Shown: piece after piece, positions 1 to 8,354 of the stretch
How the letters are laid out: the number at the start of each line of letters is the position of its first letter
How positions within the stretch are numbered: position 1 is the first letter of the stretch
NCBI RefSeq assembly: GCF_002858745.1
Contig: NZ_PJRO01000004.1
Span: 310,001 to 374,000 of the forward strand
DNA from: Mesorhizobium loti
GTDB taxonomy: Bacteria > Pseudomonadota > Alphaproteobacteria > Rhizobiales > Rhizobiaceae
DNA length: 64,000 nt
Reading direction: 5' to 3'
Position numbers and translations under genes: made by a program
Notes under the pieces: generated by a model
The model's database searches: none
What the model saw: the letters and a program-made list of their open reading frames with translations, nothing else
What the model was told of the DNA's origin: nothing

Positions 1-1
1 C

Positions 2-1114
2 CAGGTGCTGAAGGGTTCCGTGCCGATGCTGCAGCCCGAATTGTCCGGCGATTTCGCTGCCATCATGGAATGGGCTGACGGAGCACGCCGCATGAAGGTG
101 CGCACGAACGCCGAGACGCCGGCCGATGCGCGCATGGCGCGCTCTTTTGGTGCCGAGGGAATCGGGCTCTGCCGCACGGAGCACATGTTCTTCGATGGCG
201 CCCGCATCGTTGCCATGCGCGAGATGATCTTGGCCGATACCGAGAAGGATCGTCGCGCCGCCCTTGCCAAGCTTCTGCCGATGCAGCGCGCGGATTTCCT
301 CGAACTGTTCGAGATCATGGCCGGCCTGCCGGTAACCATCCGTCTGCTCGATCCGCCGCTGCATGAGTTCCTGCCCAAGACAGAGGAGGAGGTGGCTGAA
401 GTTGCCGCCGCTATGAATGTCTCGGCCGACAAGCTGCGTCAGCGCACTGAAGCCTTGCACGAATTCAACCCGATGCTCGGTCATCGCGGCTGCCGTCTGG
501 CGGTCTCCTACCCTGAAATCGCCGAAATGCAGGCGCGCGCCATTTTCGAGGCGGCGGTTGAAGCGGGCCGCAAGGCTGGTGCGCTGGTGGTGCCGGAAAT
601 CATGGTGCCGCTGGTCGGCATCGTGAAGGAACTCGACTACGTCAAGGCGCGCATAGACCAGGTAGCCAAGGCCGTCATGGACGAGACCGGTGTCAAGATC
701 GATTACCTCACCGGGACGATGATCGAACTGCCGCGTGCGGCCATCCGTGCCCATGTCATTGCCGAAACGGCGGAGTTCTTCTCATTCGGCACCAATGACC
801 TCACACAGACCACCTTCGGCATCTCGCGCGATGATGCGGCCTCATTCTTGGAGACCTATCGCCAGAAAGGCATCATCGAGCAGGATCCGTTCGTGTCGCT
901 CGACCGGGACGGTGTTGGCGAACTGGTGCGCATGGCCGCCGAAAAGGGCAGAGGAACGCGCCCGTCGATCAAGCTCGGCATCTGCGGCGAGCATGGTGGC
1001 GACCCTGCCTCGATCCAGTTCTGCGAGGAAGTAGGGCTGGACTACGTTTCCTGTTCGCCCTTCCGCGTGCCGATCGCCCGTCTGGCGGCGGCGCAGGCGG
1101 CGGTCGCCAAATAG
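2..1114 (+). CDS. ppdK: Pyruvate, phosphate dikinase, C-terminal part (partial)
   Basis: The frame is open from the left edge, so about 370 C-terminal residues of an enzyme of roughly 880-890 are present. The enzyme interconverts pyruvate, ATP and phosphate with PEP, AMP and pyrophosphate in the cytoplasm, and usually serves gluconeogenesis in rhizobia. The visible part is the PEP/pyruvate-binding TIM barrel. It contains GIGLCRTEHMFF, the FGTNDLTQTTFG stretch and, near the end, GEHGGDP followed by YVSCSPFRVP, whose Cys is the catalytic acid of the family. The methionines and GTGs near the edge are internal, not the start. A weak GGAAC/GTTCC inverted repeat follows the stop. The assignment is firm; only the N-terminal nucleotide-binding and phosphohistidine domains cannot be checked. 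Confidence 0.95.
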   Translation, partial: QVLKGSVPMLQPELSGDFAAIMEWADGARRMKVRTNAETPADARMARSFGAEGIGLCRTEHMFFDGARIVAMREMILADTEKDRRAALAKLLPMQRADFLELFEIMAGLPVTIRLLDPPLHEFLPKTEEEVAEVAAAMNVSADKLRQRTEALHEFNPMLGHRGCRLAVSYPEIAEMQARAIFEAAVEAGRKAGALVVPEIMVPLVGIVKELDYVKARIDQVAKAVMDETGVKIDYLTGTMIELPRAAIRAHVIAETAEFFSFGTNDLTQTTFGISRDDAASFLETYRQKGIIEQDPFVSLDRDGVGELVRMAAEKGRGTRPSIKLGICGEHGGDPASIQFCEEVGLDYVSCSPFRVPIARLAAAQAAVAK

Positions 1115-1188
1115 GGAACATCGAACGGTCTGTGCGTTCCGTCGCAAGATCGCCGTTTTCACCATCCATGGGCGACTGAAAGAGTTCC

Positions 1189-1959
1189 ATGGAAATTGCT
1201 ATGCATGCCCTTGCCACTGTTGCCTTGACGGCGACGCTCCTGACCGGTCCGGCCTTGGCCGGGCCGTCCGAACGTCTTGTCGAACCAAGCTTGCGCGTCG
1301 CGCCGGGCGGCAAGGAAGCACCGCACGTGGCGCTGACCTTCGATGCCTGCATGGGCAAGACTGATCGTCGGATCTTGTCAGTGCTGATCGACAATCGTGT
1401 GCCGGCGACGATCTTCGTCACCAGCCGCTGGCTGAAACATAACAAGGATGTTCTCGCCGAGCTGCAGGCGCATCCAGACCTGTTCGAAATCGAAGATCAC
1501 GGTGCCATGCATGTACCGGCGGTCGACCGACCGGCCCATATCTTCGGCATCACCGCCGCCGGTTCGTCCGCTGCTGTCGACCAGGAAGTGCGAGGCGGTG
1601 CCGAAGCGATCGAGGCCGCCGGCGTGACGGCTCCGCGCTGGTTTCGTGGCGCGACGGCCCGCTACAGCAAGAGTGCCATCGAGCAGATCCGCAAGCTTGG
1701 CCTGCGTGTTGCAGGCTACTCGGTGAATGGCGATGGCGGCTCGCTGCTTGGCGCCGCGACCACCGAAAAACGTATTGCCGCTGCCCGCGACGGAGACGTG
1801 GTGATCGCCCACATCAATCAGCCGACGCATGCTGCAGGTGATGGCGTAGCCAAGGGTATTCTCGCGCTCAAGGCCAAGGGCTTTTCCTTCGTGAAACTGT
1901 CGGATGTTCCTGCCGAGGGCTCGGACGGCACGACGGTCGAAACCGTCGCCGGCTACTGA
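1189..1959 (+). CDS. Polysaccharide deacetylase (NodB-like) family, exported
   Basis: A 256-residue protein with an N-terminal signal peptide (hydrophobic stretch ending GPALAG), so it probably acts in the periplasm. The NodB homology domain shows motif 1 as TFDACMG, motif 2 as HGAMH with both metal-ligand His, and an RGATARYS segment in the place of motif 3. In canonical deacetylases motif 1 is TFDD, with the second Asp binding metal; here that position is Ala. The first Asp, taken as general base, is kept. This variant seems to be a recurring rhizobial subfamily, and its substrate is unknown. The start at 1189 follows a GAAAGAG sequence; an in-frame ATG at 1201 would give a tighter signal peptide. 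It stands alone, 74 bp after ppdK. Confidence 0.8.
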   Translation: MEIAMHALATVALTATLLTGPALAGPSERLVEPSLRVAPGGKEAPHVALTFDACMGKTDRRILSVLIDNRVPATIFVTSRWLKHNKDVLAELQAHPDLFEIEDHGAMHVPAVDRPAHIFGITAAGSSAAVDQEVRGGAEAIEAAGVTAPRWFRGATARYSKSAIEQIRKLGLRVAGYSVNGDGGSLLGAATTEKRIAAARDGDVVIAHINQPTHAAGDGVAKGILALKAKGFSFVKLSDVPAEGSDGTTVETVAGY

Positions 1960-1987
1960 GCCAGTCTGTCGAAAAGGCAGAGGGTGT

Positions 1988-2010
1988 AGCGTCCGACTGG
2001 ATCAGACGCT
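1988..2010. terminator. Possible hairpin between convergent genes
   Basis: AGCGTC at 1988-1993 pairs with GACGCT at 2005-2010 around an 11-nt loop. It lies between the convergent deacetylase and DUF427 genes. There is no clear T-run, so a terminator role is only suggested by position. Confidence 0.3.
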
Positions 2011-2037
2011 GCCCGCCGGCAACTTCCAAGCGCCAGA

Positions 2038-2427
2038 TCAGGCAGCAATCGCTTCGATCTCGACCCGGTCGGGGTAAAACGCACCATGATCCTTGATAGC
2101 GAACATTTCATCATAAGGGGCTTGATAGGCCCACATCACATCCTTGCGCGTTTCGCCGCCAATGTTGGCGCTCCAATAGCTGGCATCGCCCTTGTAGGGG
2201 CAAAGGGTCGAGGTGTCGCTTGGGGTCAGCACCTCAAAGCGAATGTCGGAGAACGGAACGTAAAGCACCGGCGGATAGTTGGCTTCTTGTAGAAGCTGTG
2301 CACGACCGGAAGCTGCGATCACCGTGCCGGCGAAGCTGACGGTGACCGTGCCATCGAACGGCTTGACGGTAATGGTGTGACCCGGATTGCGCTTGAATCC
2401 AGGCGCGGGGTTGGCTTTCTGGTCCAT
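2038..2427 (-). CDS. DUF427 domain protein
   Basis: A 129-residue soluble protein that matches the DUF427 family across its length. Recognisable blocks are an N-terminal beta-rich part with TVTVSFAGTVIA, a central YVPFSDIRFEVL, and the family's CPYKGDASYWS signature followed by WAYQAPYDEMFAIKDH and a terminal FYPDRVEIE. No catalytic role is established for the family. The ATG at 2427 was chosen because a GGAGAA sequence lies just upstream and the extra 22 residues possible upstream do not look like part of the domain. The next gene on the same strand starts 72 bp upstream of it (at 2500 reading leftward), so the two may be co-transcribed. Confidence 0.85.
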   Translation of the reverse strand: MDQKANPAPGFKRNPGHTITVKPFDGTVTVSFAGTVIAASGRAQLLQEANYPPVLYVPFSDIRFEVLTPSDTSTLCPYKGDASYWSANIGGETRKDVMWAYQAPYDEMFAIKDHGAFYPDRVEIEAIAA

Positions 2428-2499
2428 CTGGCTTCTCCGTTGCTCAGACCAATATAGGTCCGGCAACAGCTGTCGCCAGCAGCCTGCTGACAAACTGGC

Positions 2500-2856
2500 C
2501 TACGCGGCGACTTTCAGCGCATCCATCAGCCCGGCATAGGCTTCGGCGATGCGGGCAGCGGGATTGTTGCTCTTGGAAGCGGTTTCCACCTTCAGTGAGC
2601 CGCCCTTGGCCGGCAACGACAATAAGAGATATTGCCGGTTCTCGCCATCGCCGACCGATGCGGCCGCGACATATTCATCGGCGCCGTCGTTCATCACGCA
2701 CATGCTGAACAGCAGCTTGCCGCTGACGGCCTCCAGCGCGCCGTCGACAACGGTTGCGAATTCTTCCGTGGAGACCGCTTTTGCCACCGGCGTCAGTTCG
2801 CCGAGGCTCTCCTCAAGCGCGGTTTCGAGGGCTTCATCATCGATCTGCGGGTCCAT
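2500..2856 (-). CDS. Small conserved hypothetical protein
   Basis: About 118 residues, acidic at the N-terminus, with no signal peptide or membrane segment. I do not recognise a domain. The start is ambiguous: the ATG at 2856 (beginning MDPQIDD) has GATGAGG eight bases upstream, while the ATG at 2880 (beginning MAIWMRF) has only a weak GGGAC. I prefer 2856. Codon use and composition match the neighbours, and the frame is free of stops on this strand, so it is probably a real gene. Its stop is followed closely by the DUF427 gene on the same strand. Confidence 0.6.
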   Translation of the reverse strand: MDPQIDDEALETALEESLGELTPVAKAVSTEEFATVVDGALEAVSGKLLFSMCVMNDGADEYVAAASVGDGENRQYLLLSLPAKGGSLKVETASKSNNPAARIAEAYAGLMDALKVAA

Positions 2857-3050
2857 CGCGAACCTCATCCATATCGCCATCACGTCCCGCCGACTTGAAA
2901 ATAGGCAGACTTTGGTCGGCTTGACAATGGTTGGTTGCAGATTCGCCGACCAATGCGCGTACAAAGGGTTTTTTCTCACCTTGCGGCAGTCTGGACTTTC
3001 TCAGCGTTCCTTCCAGAATGCGGGAAAAATATAAGATGAGGAGGAACATG

Positions 3051-4679
3051 ATGCTCGGACTGATGCAGCAATGGCCACTGCTGTGCCACAAAATCCTGGA
3101 CAATGCCGCGATCCAGCACGGCAAGCGCGAAATTGTCTCGCGCTCCTGCGAAGGGCCGATCGTACGCACTAACTATGTCGAACTCAGGCAGCGCTCGTTG
3201 AAGGTCGCGCAGCGCCTGGAGCGCGACGGCTTCAAGCTGGGCGACCGCATCGCAACGCTGGCCTGGAACACTGGCCGGCACCTTGAGGCCTGGTACGGCA
3301 TCATGGGCATCGGCGCCATCTACCACACGCTGAACCCACGCCTGTTTCCGGAGCAGATCGTCTGGATCATGAACCACGCCGAGGATCAGGCGATTTTTGT
3401 CGACCTCACCTTCATGCCACTGGTGGAAAAGATCGCCGGTGCCGTCCCGTCGCTGAAAAAGGTCATCGTGCTGACCGACAAGGCGCATATGCCGGCAACT
3501 AGCCTGCCCAATGCCGTAGCTTATGAGGAATGGCTCGCCGAAGCCGACGGCGACTTTGAATGGGCAAGTGTCGACGAGAACACCGCCGCCGGCATGTGCT
3601 ACACCTCCGGAACGACGGGCGAACCAAAAGGGGTGCTCTACAGTCACCGTTCCAATGTGCTTCACGCCATGATCGCGGCCATGCCCGACGCCATGGGCAT
3701 TTCCTCGCGCGATGTCGTGCTGCCGGTGGTGCCGATGTTCCACGCCAATGCCTGGGGGCTCGGCCAGTCCGCCCCGATGATCGGGGCCAAGTTGGTGATG
3801 CCGGGCGGCAAGATGGACGGGGCATCCATCTATGAACTGCTCGATACCGAACAGGTGAGCTTTACCGCGGCGGTACCGACGGTGTGGCTCATGCTGCTGC
3901 AATATCTGCAGGAGACCGGCAAGAAACTGCCTTACCTGAAGAAGGTGGTGATCGGCGGCTCGGCTTGTCCGCGCGCCATTACACAGAAATTCCAGGACAA
4001 CTACGACGTCCAGGTCATCCATGCCTGGGGCATGACCGAAATGAGCCCGCTCGGAACACTGGGCACGCTGAAGCCCGAATATGCCGGATTGACTGGGGAT
4101 GCGCGGCTCAACGTGCAGCAGACGCAAGGGTTTGCGCCATTCGGCGTGGAAATGAAGGTCACGGACGACAATGACAACACCCACCCCTGGGATGGCAAGA
4201 CCTTCGGTCGCTTGAAGGTACGTGGCCCCGCGGTTGCCAACGCCTACTATGGTGGTGCGGGTGCCGAGCAGTTCGACGCCGACGGCTGGTTCGACACCGG
4301 CGACGTCGCCCATATCGACCCCAACGGTTACATGCAGATCACCGACCGGGCCAAGGATGTCATCAAGTCCGGCGGCGAGTGGATCTCCACCATCGAACTG
4401 GAGAACCTCGCCGTTGGTCACCCTGATGTGGCGGAAGCGGCTGCGATCGGCATCCGCCATTCCAAATGGGACGAGCGGCCACTGCTGGTTGTGGTAAAGA
4501 AGCCGGGCAAGGAGCCTTCGCGCGACGATATTCTTGGCTTCATGAGCGGCAAGATCGCCAAATGGTGGATGCCGGATGATGTCGCCTTCGTCGCCGAGAT
4601 CCCACACACAGCCACCGGCAAGATCCAGAAAAGCGCGCTGCGTGCCCAGTTCCGCGACTACCGCCTGCCGACCGACTAG
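3051..4679 (+). CDS. Acyl-CoA synthetase (AMP-forming), DmdB-like fatty acid--CoA ligase
   Basis: A 542-residue member of the ANL adenylating superfamily that activates a carboxylic acid to its CoA thioester through an acyl-AMP. The N-terminal domain carries the phosphate-binding loop [12 protein letters not shown] and the adenine-binding region [12 protein letters not shown]. The C-terminal domain has [11 protein letters not shown], the hinge [16 protein letters not shown] and the catalytic-Lys region [12 protein letters not shown]. The closest family I can name is medium/long-chain fatty acid or 3-(methylthio)propionyl-CoA ligase (DmdB type); the substrate cannot be read from sequence. An AGGAGG sits at 3039-3044. 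It gives ideal spacing to the second ATG at 3051, and MLGLMQ is the usual family N-terminus, so I start there rather than at 3048. The gene stands alone. Confidence 0.9.
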   Translation: MLGLMQQWPLLCHKILDNAAIQHGKREIVSRSCEGPIVRTNYVELRQRSLKVAQRLERDGFKLGDRIATLAWNTGRHLEAWYGIMGIGAIYHTLNPRLFPEQIVWIMNHAEDQAIFVDLTFMPLVEKIAGAVPSLKKVIVLTDKAHMPATSLPNAVAYEEWLAEADGDFEWASVDENTAAGMCYTSGTTGEPKGVLYSHRSNVLHAMIAAMPDAMGISSRDVVLPVVPMFHANAWGLGQSAPMIGAKLVMPGGKMDGASIYELLDTEQVSFTAAVPTVWLMLLQYLQETGKKLPYLKKVVIGGSACPRAITQKFQDNYDVQVIHAWGMTEMSPLGTLGTLKPEYAGLTGDARLNVQQTQGFAPFGVEMKVTDDNDNTHPWDGKTFGRLKVRGPAVANAYYGGAGAEQFDADGWFDTGDVAHIDPNGYMQITDRAKDVIKSGGEWISTIELENLAVGHPDVAEAAAIGIRHSKWDERPLLVVVKKPGKEPSRDDILGFMSGKIAKWWMPDDVAFVAEIPHTATGKIQKSALRAQFRDYRLPTD

Positions 4680-4757
4680 GATGCGCTAGTCGAAAGTGTC
4701 GGAGCGTCCTTTGCGCGCCGGAATGGACACATGGCGCCCCAAGGTCCGTAATTCGAA

Positions 4758-4788
4758 CCGAAAGGCGGTGCCGATCACTGCCTTTCGG
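4758..4788. terminator. Hairpin downstream of the acyl-CoA ligase
   Basis: CCGAAAGGC at 4758-4766 pairs perfectly with GCCTTTCGG at 4780-4788, and the inner bases GTG/CAC can extend the stem. No uridine tract follows, so it may be a factor-dependent or weak terminator, or an mRNA-end stabiliser. Confidence 0.45.
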
Positions 4789-4840
4789 CTTCATTCCGCC
4801 GCCGAAACACTCTAATGCTCTGGCCGGACTTGGGAAATCG

Positions 4841-5635
4841 GTGGCGATGACGACATATCCCCAACGGCAGGTGGCAAGAGCCGCGCACTGGTCGCGGCGA
4901 ATAGGCGCTTTCTCGGCAGTGCTTTTGCTGACGGCCTGGGTTGGCCACCACTATGGCCTTGTCGAGACGGACGGTTTTCTCTGGGTGCTGGCGCTGGTGG
5001 CGCTGCTGGCGCTTCTTGCCTTGCTGTTTGCGGGGTTCGCACTGGCAAGACTGTGGAACCAGGGCGCCATCGGTGGACGCGACCTTTCCGTAGGTGCACT
5101 TCTGGCTATACTGGTGCTGGTGCCCTACAGCGTCGCCGGCTACCGCATCGCTACCTATCCGCCGCTGCGCGATATCTCGACCGATCTCGACAATCCGCCC
5201 CGGCTCGACGTCGGCTCCCGTACTGCCGCAATGAATGTTCTTGCTCCCCTCACGCCTGGTGAGGAGCGCCTGCAGGCCGAAATCTACCCGTTGGTGACCG
5301 GCCATCGCTACGATCTGCCTTTCGACGAGACCTTGGCGGCCGTGCAGACCGTGCTCGACCGCCGTGGCTGGACGATCGTCGGCGACATACCCGGGCCGCA
5401 GGAAGGTCAGAACGAAGCGACCATTACCGCGCTTGCCACATCCTTCGTGCTGGACTTGCCTGCTGACGTGGCGGTCCGCATCACCACCGATGGTGAAACA
5501 ACGCTGGTCGATATGCGCTCGGCCTCGCGCTACGGTCGCCATGATCTCGGCGACAATGCCGAGCGTACCATCGCGTTCCTCGCCGAACTCGATCAGGAGA
5601 TCTCGGCGCAGATCGGCACGACAGCCGCACAATAG
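4841..5635 (+). CDS. DUF1499 domain membrane protein
   Basis: 264 residues. Three hydrophobic segments in the first 100 residues (around 22-38, 46-68 and 84-103) should place the N-terminal half in the inner membrane. The C-terminal half is the soluble DUF1499 domain, with the RGWTIV and ATSFVLDLPADVAVRI stretches and the terminal SASRYGRHDLGDNAERTIAFL signature. The family function is not known. The GTG at 4841 has GGGA at 4832-4835 with good spacing; an ATG at 4847 is the alternative. The gene is followed by a convergent metallo-hydrolase, with 57 bp between the stops. Confidence 0.85.
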   Translation: MAMTTYPQRQVARAAHWSRRIGAFSAVLLLTAWVGHHYGLVETDGFLWVLALVALLALLALLFAGFALARLWNQGAIGGRDLSVGALLAILVLVPYSVAGYRIATYPPLRDISTDLDNPPRLDVGSRTAAMNVLAPLTPGEERLQAEIYPLVTGHRYDLPFDETLAAVQTVLDRRGWTIVGDIPGPQEGQNEATITALATSFVLDLPADVAVRITTDGETTLVDMRSASRYGRHDLGDNAERTIAFLAELDQEISAQIGTTAAQ

Positions 5636-5692
5636 TTTTCAACCGGACAATAGTGTCGCCTGCAATGCGCTGAAGCGTAAGTCTGAAAATTT

Positions 5693-6601
5693 CTAGGCGG
5701 CGGGTCGGAATATCCCATCGATTGAGACTTCGCCGTCGCTGGTCGCCAGCCCTCGCGCCACGAGGTCTTCCAGATGCGCCAGGACCGAAAGCCCGGCAGC
5801 GCCATGCAATCTCGGGTCGGTCTCGCGATAGATCGCTTCGACAATCGCCTTGATGTTGCGGTCTCCCAATTTCAACCGTTCAAGCACCGCGCGTTCGCGC
5901 ATCTTGCGGTGCGCCTTCAGCCCGCGCATGAAGGTTTTCGGTGCCGTCACCGGCCCACCATGGCCGGGCAGCAAAACGCGGTCCTCGCGTTCCAGCAACC
6001 GGTCGAGCGAGCGCATATAGTCTGCCATGGCGCCGTCAGGCGGCGCCACGATGCTGGTTGCCCAGGCCATGACATGGTCGGCCGAAAACAGGATGCCGCT
6101 GCCTTCCAGCGCGAAGGCGGTGTGGTTGGCGGTATGGCCGGGCGTCAACACTGCGCGGATCGCCCAGCCGTCGCCCGTCGTGAGTGAATTGTCGGGCAGG
6201 ACGACATCGGGCTGGAATTCGGTGTCGGCGCTGGCATCGAGCGGATTGGTTTCGCCGATCCTGAGCGCCCGGGCAGGGCGATGCGGCCCTTCGGCCAGAA
6301 CGGCGGCCCCCGTTGCCGCTTTCAGCCTGGCGGCAAGCGGCGAGTGATCGCGATGCGTATGACTGACGAAGATATGACTGACGGGCCGCCCGGCAGTGGC
6401 TTCGAGCAGCGTGTTGAAATGCACTTCGTTTTCGGGTCCTGGGTCGATCACGGCCAGCGTATCGTGGCCGACGATGTAGGAATTGGTGCCGTGAAACGTG
6501 AAAGGGCTGGGATTTTGTGCTGTGACGCGCAACACCCCAGGCGTCACCTCCACTGCAGAGCCATAGGCCGGTTCAAACCGGGCATCGAATTTCAGGGTCA
6601 T
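5693..6601 (-). CDS. MBL-fold metallo-hydrolase (glyoxalase II / LACTB2-like)
   Basis: 302 residues of the metallo-beta-lactamase fold. The metal-binding motif is SHTHRDHSPLAARL, followed by further ligands in TPGHTANHTAF and LLPGHGGPV. The C-terminal 80 residues look like the winged-helix segment of the LACTB2-like subgroup. Substrates in this subgroup range from thioesters to RNA, so the function is left open. It begins 6 bp after the ugd stop on the same strand, which suggests it is transcribed with ugd, though its homologues are usually housekeeping genes unrelated to sugars. Confidence 0.85.
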   Translation of the reverse strand: MTLKFDARFEPAYGSAVEVTPGVLRVTAQNPSPFTFHGTNSYIVGHDTLAVIDPGPENEVHFNTLLEATAGRPVSHIFVSHTHRDHSPLAARLKAATGAAVLAEGPHRPARALRIGETNPLDASADTEFQPDVVLPDNSLTTGDGWAIRAVLTPGHTANHTAFALEGSGILFSADHVMAWATSIVAPPDGAMADYMRSLDRLLEREDRVLLPGHGGPVTAPKTFMRGLKAHRKMRERAVLERLKLGDRNIKAIVEAIYRETDPRLHGAAGLSVLAHLEDLVARGLATSDGEVSIDGIFRPAA

Positions 6602-6607
6602 CGCGTT

Positions 6608-7984
6608 CTAGACCGCTACTTGTGTTGCAGCGTCCATTGGAAGGGAGAACAGCTTCGCGGAGTCGCCCCTGCCGACAGCATAATAAAGCAATCCATGCCT
6701 GCGAAGTTCGGCCGGATCGTATAGGTTGCGACCGTCGACAACAATTGGTGCCGTCAACTGCGACTTCAACCAGTCGAAGTCGACAATGCGGAATTGTTTC
6801 CATTCCGTGCAGATGACAAGAGCATCGGCATTTGCCACCGCTTCTTCCTGCCGTTCTACCAGGGTGAAATCGGGGCGATGACCGTAGAGCTTTTGAGCAA
6901 CCGCTCCAGCCTCGGGATCATAGGCTTTCACCTTCGCTCCAACCTCCCATAACGCCTCCATCAGGCTTCGGCTGGGAGCTTCTCGCATGTCGTCGGTGTT
7001 TGGCTTGAAGGCAAGCCCCCAAACAGCAATGGTTCTGCCTGCGAAGTCGTTGTCGAATATCCGCGCTAGTTTATCGAAGAGCACGTTTCGCTGGTACTTG
7101 TTCGTCGTCTCGACCGCATTGATGAGGGCTGCCTCATAACCGACTTCTTCGGCGCTACGCGACAGCGCGCGCACGTCTTTGGGAAAGCAGGAGCCGCCGT
7201 AACCACAACCGGGGTAGATGAAGTGGTATCCGATGCGGGGATCCGAGCCGATGCCAAGACGGATTTGTTCGATATCTGCGCCCAGGCGTTCGGCAAGGTT
7301 GGCGATCTCGTTCATGAAGCTGATCTTTGTCGCGAGCATCGCATTGGCGGCATATTTCGTCAGTTCCGCCGACCGCACGTCCATGAATATGAGCTTGTCG
7401 TGGTTGCGGTTGTAAGGAGCATAGACCGTCCGCATGATTTTGCGCGCCCGTTCGGAATCCGTGCCGACCACGGTGCGAGCCGCCTTGGTGAAGTCCTCGA
7501 TTGCGCTGCCTTCCTTGAGGAATTCGGGGTTGGAGCAAACGTCGAATGGGAGGTCCAACCCACGTGCCGCCAGTCTGGCCGAGATCGTGGCTGTGACCTT
7601 ATCCGCGGTACCGACCGGAACGGTCGACTTGTCCACGACGACGGCATAGTCGTTCAAATTATCGCCGATGGTTCCGGCCACGGCCAGCACATGGCTGAGG
7701 TCGGCCGAGCCGTCTTCCTCAGGTGGCGTGCCGACGGCGATGAAGATAAGCTCGCTGAAATTGACGGCGGCCTTGGCATCGGTGGAAAAAAACAGTCGAC
7801 CAGCTGCAAAGTTGCGTGCAACAAGCTCATCGAGACCCGGTTCGGATATCGGGACAATGCCATTCTTGAGGCCTTCGACTTTCTCTGCATCATTGTCGAC
7901 GCAATAGACCTGATGCCCCACTTCGGCAAAGCAGGCGCCCGCAACCAGGCCAACGTAGCCGGTACCGAAGATGGAGATTTTCAT
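6608..7984 (-). CDS. ugd: UDP-glucose 6-dehydrogenase
   Basis: 458 residues. It oxidises UDP-glucose to UDP-glucuronate in two NAD-dependent steps, supplying uronic acid for exopolysaccharide or LPS. The N-terminal Rossmann motif is FGTGYVGLVAG. The central domain holds the catalytic-Cys signature GCGYGGSCFPKDVRAL, and the C-terminal domain has the WGLAFKPNTDDMREAPS block. The ATG at 7984 starts the canonical MKISIFG N-terminus and has AAGGAA nearby; the nine-residue upstream extension is discarded. It is divergent from the sugar transferase gene across a 370-bp spacer. Confidence 0.96.
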   Translation of the reverse strand: MKISIFGTGYVGLVAGACFAEVGHQVYCVDNDAEKVEGLKNGIVPISEPGLDELVARNFAAGRLFFSTDAKAAVNFSELIFIAVGTPPEEDGSADLSHVLAVAGTIGDNLNDYAVVVDKSTVPVGTADKVTATISARLAARGLDLPFDVCSNPEFLKEGSAIEDFTKAARTVVGTDSERARKIMRTVYAPYNRNHDKLIFMDVRSAELTKYAANAMLATKISFMNEIANLAERLGADIEQIRLGIGSDPRIGYHFIYPGCGYGGSCFPKDVRALSRSAEEVGYEAALINAVETTNKYQRNVLFDKLARIFDNDFAGRTIAVWGLAFKPNTDDMREAPSRSLMEALWEVGAKVKAYDPEAGAVAQKLYGHRPDFTLVERQEEAVANADALVICTEWKQFRIVDFDWLKSQLTAPIVVDGRNLYDPAELRRHGLLYYAVGRGDSAKLFSLPMDAATQVAV

Positions 7985-8354
7985 GATGCAATTCCTTTCC
8001 AACGCAGCCAACGTTGGTATCTTTGCTTTGAGGACACTGTTTTCGAAATTGTCTTGCTAGCGGTATCTTGCACGCGGCGGGCCGGAGTTCGAGGTGCTTG
8101 GATTAGGGCGAGGCCGGAAGGAGAGTTTCCACTTTGAATAGTGTATTTTTCTGCGGAGAACAGCACATATCAGCGCGAGAGGCGATTCGCCCGAATTGCT
8201 TGCGATTGTCAAATCATGTCGCTATAGAACGTCGCGATCCGATTTGTTTGATCGACGTTTTGCTAACGCATGTCGGTAATTCGAACCGGCGGAAGGAAGA
8301 AGATTAATATCGCGAGAGCGACGAGGCGTTGCGTTAAGTGACTTGAGATTCTGG
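7985..8354. other. Gene-free spacer between ugd and the sugar transferase
   Basis: This AT-richer stretch should hold the divergent promoters of ugd (leftward) and the sugar transferase (rightward). One open frame, from TTG at 8134 to a stop at 8305-8307 (57 codons), has a GGAG upstream but no recognisable product. I see no repeats or convincing hairpins. Confidence 0.5.
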
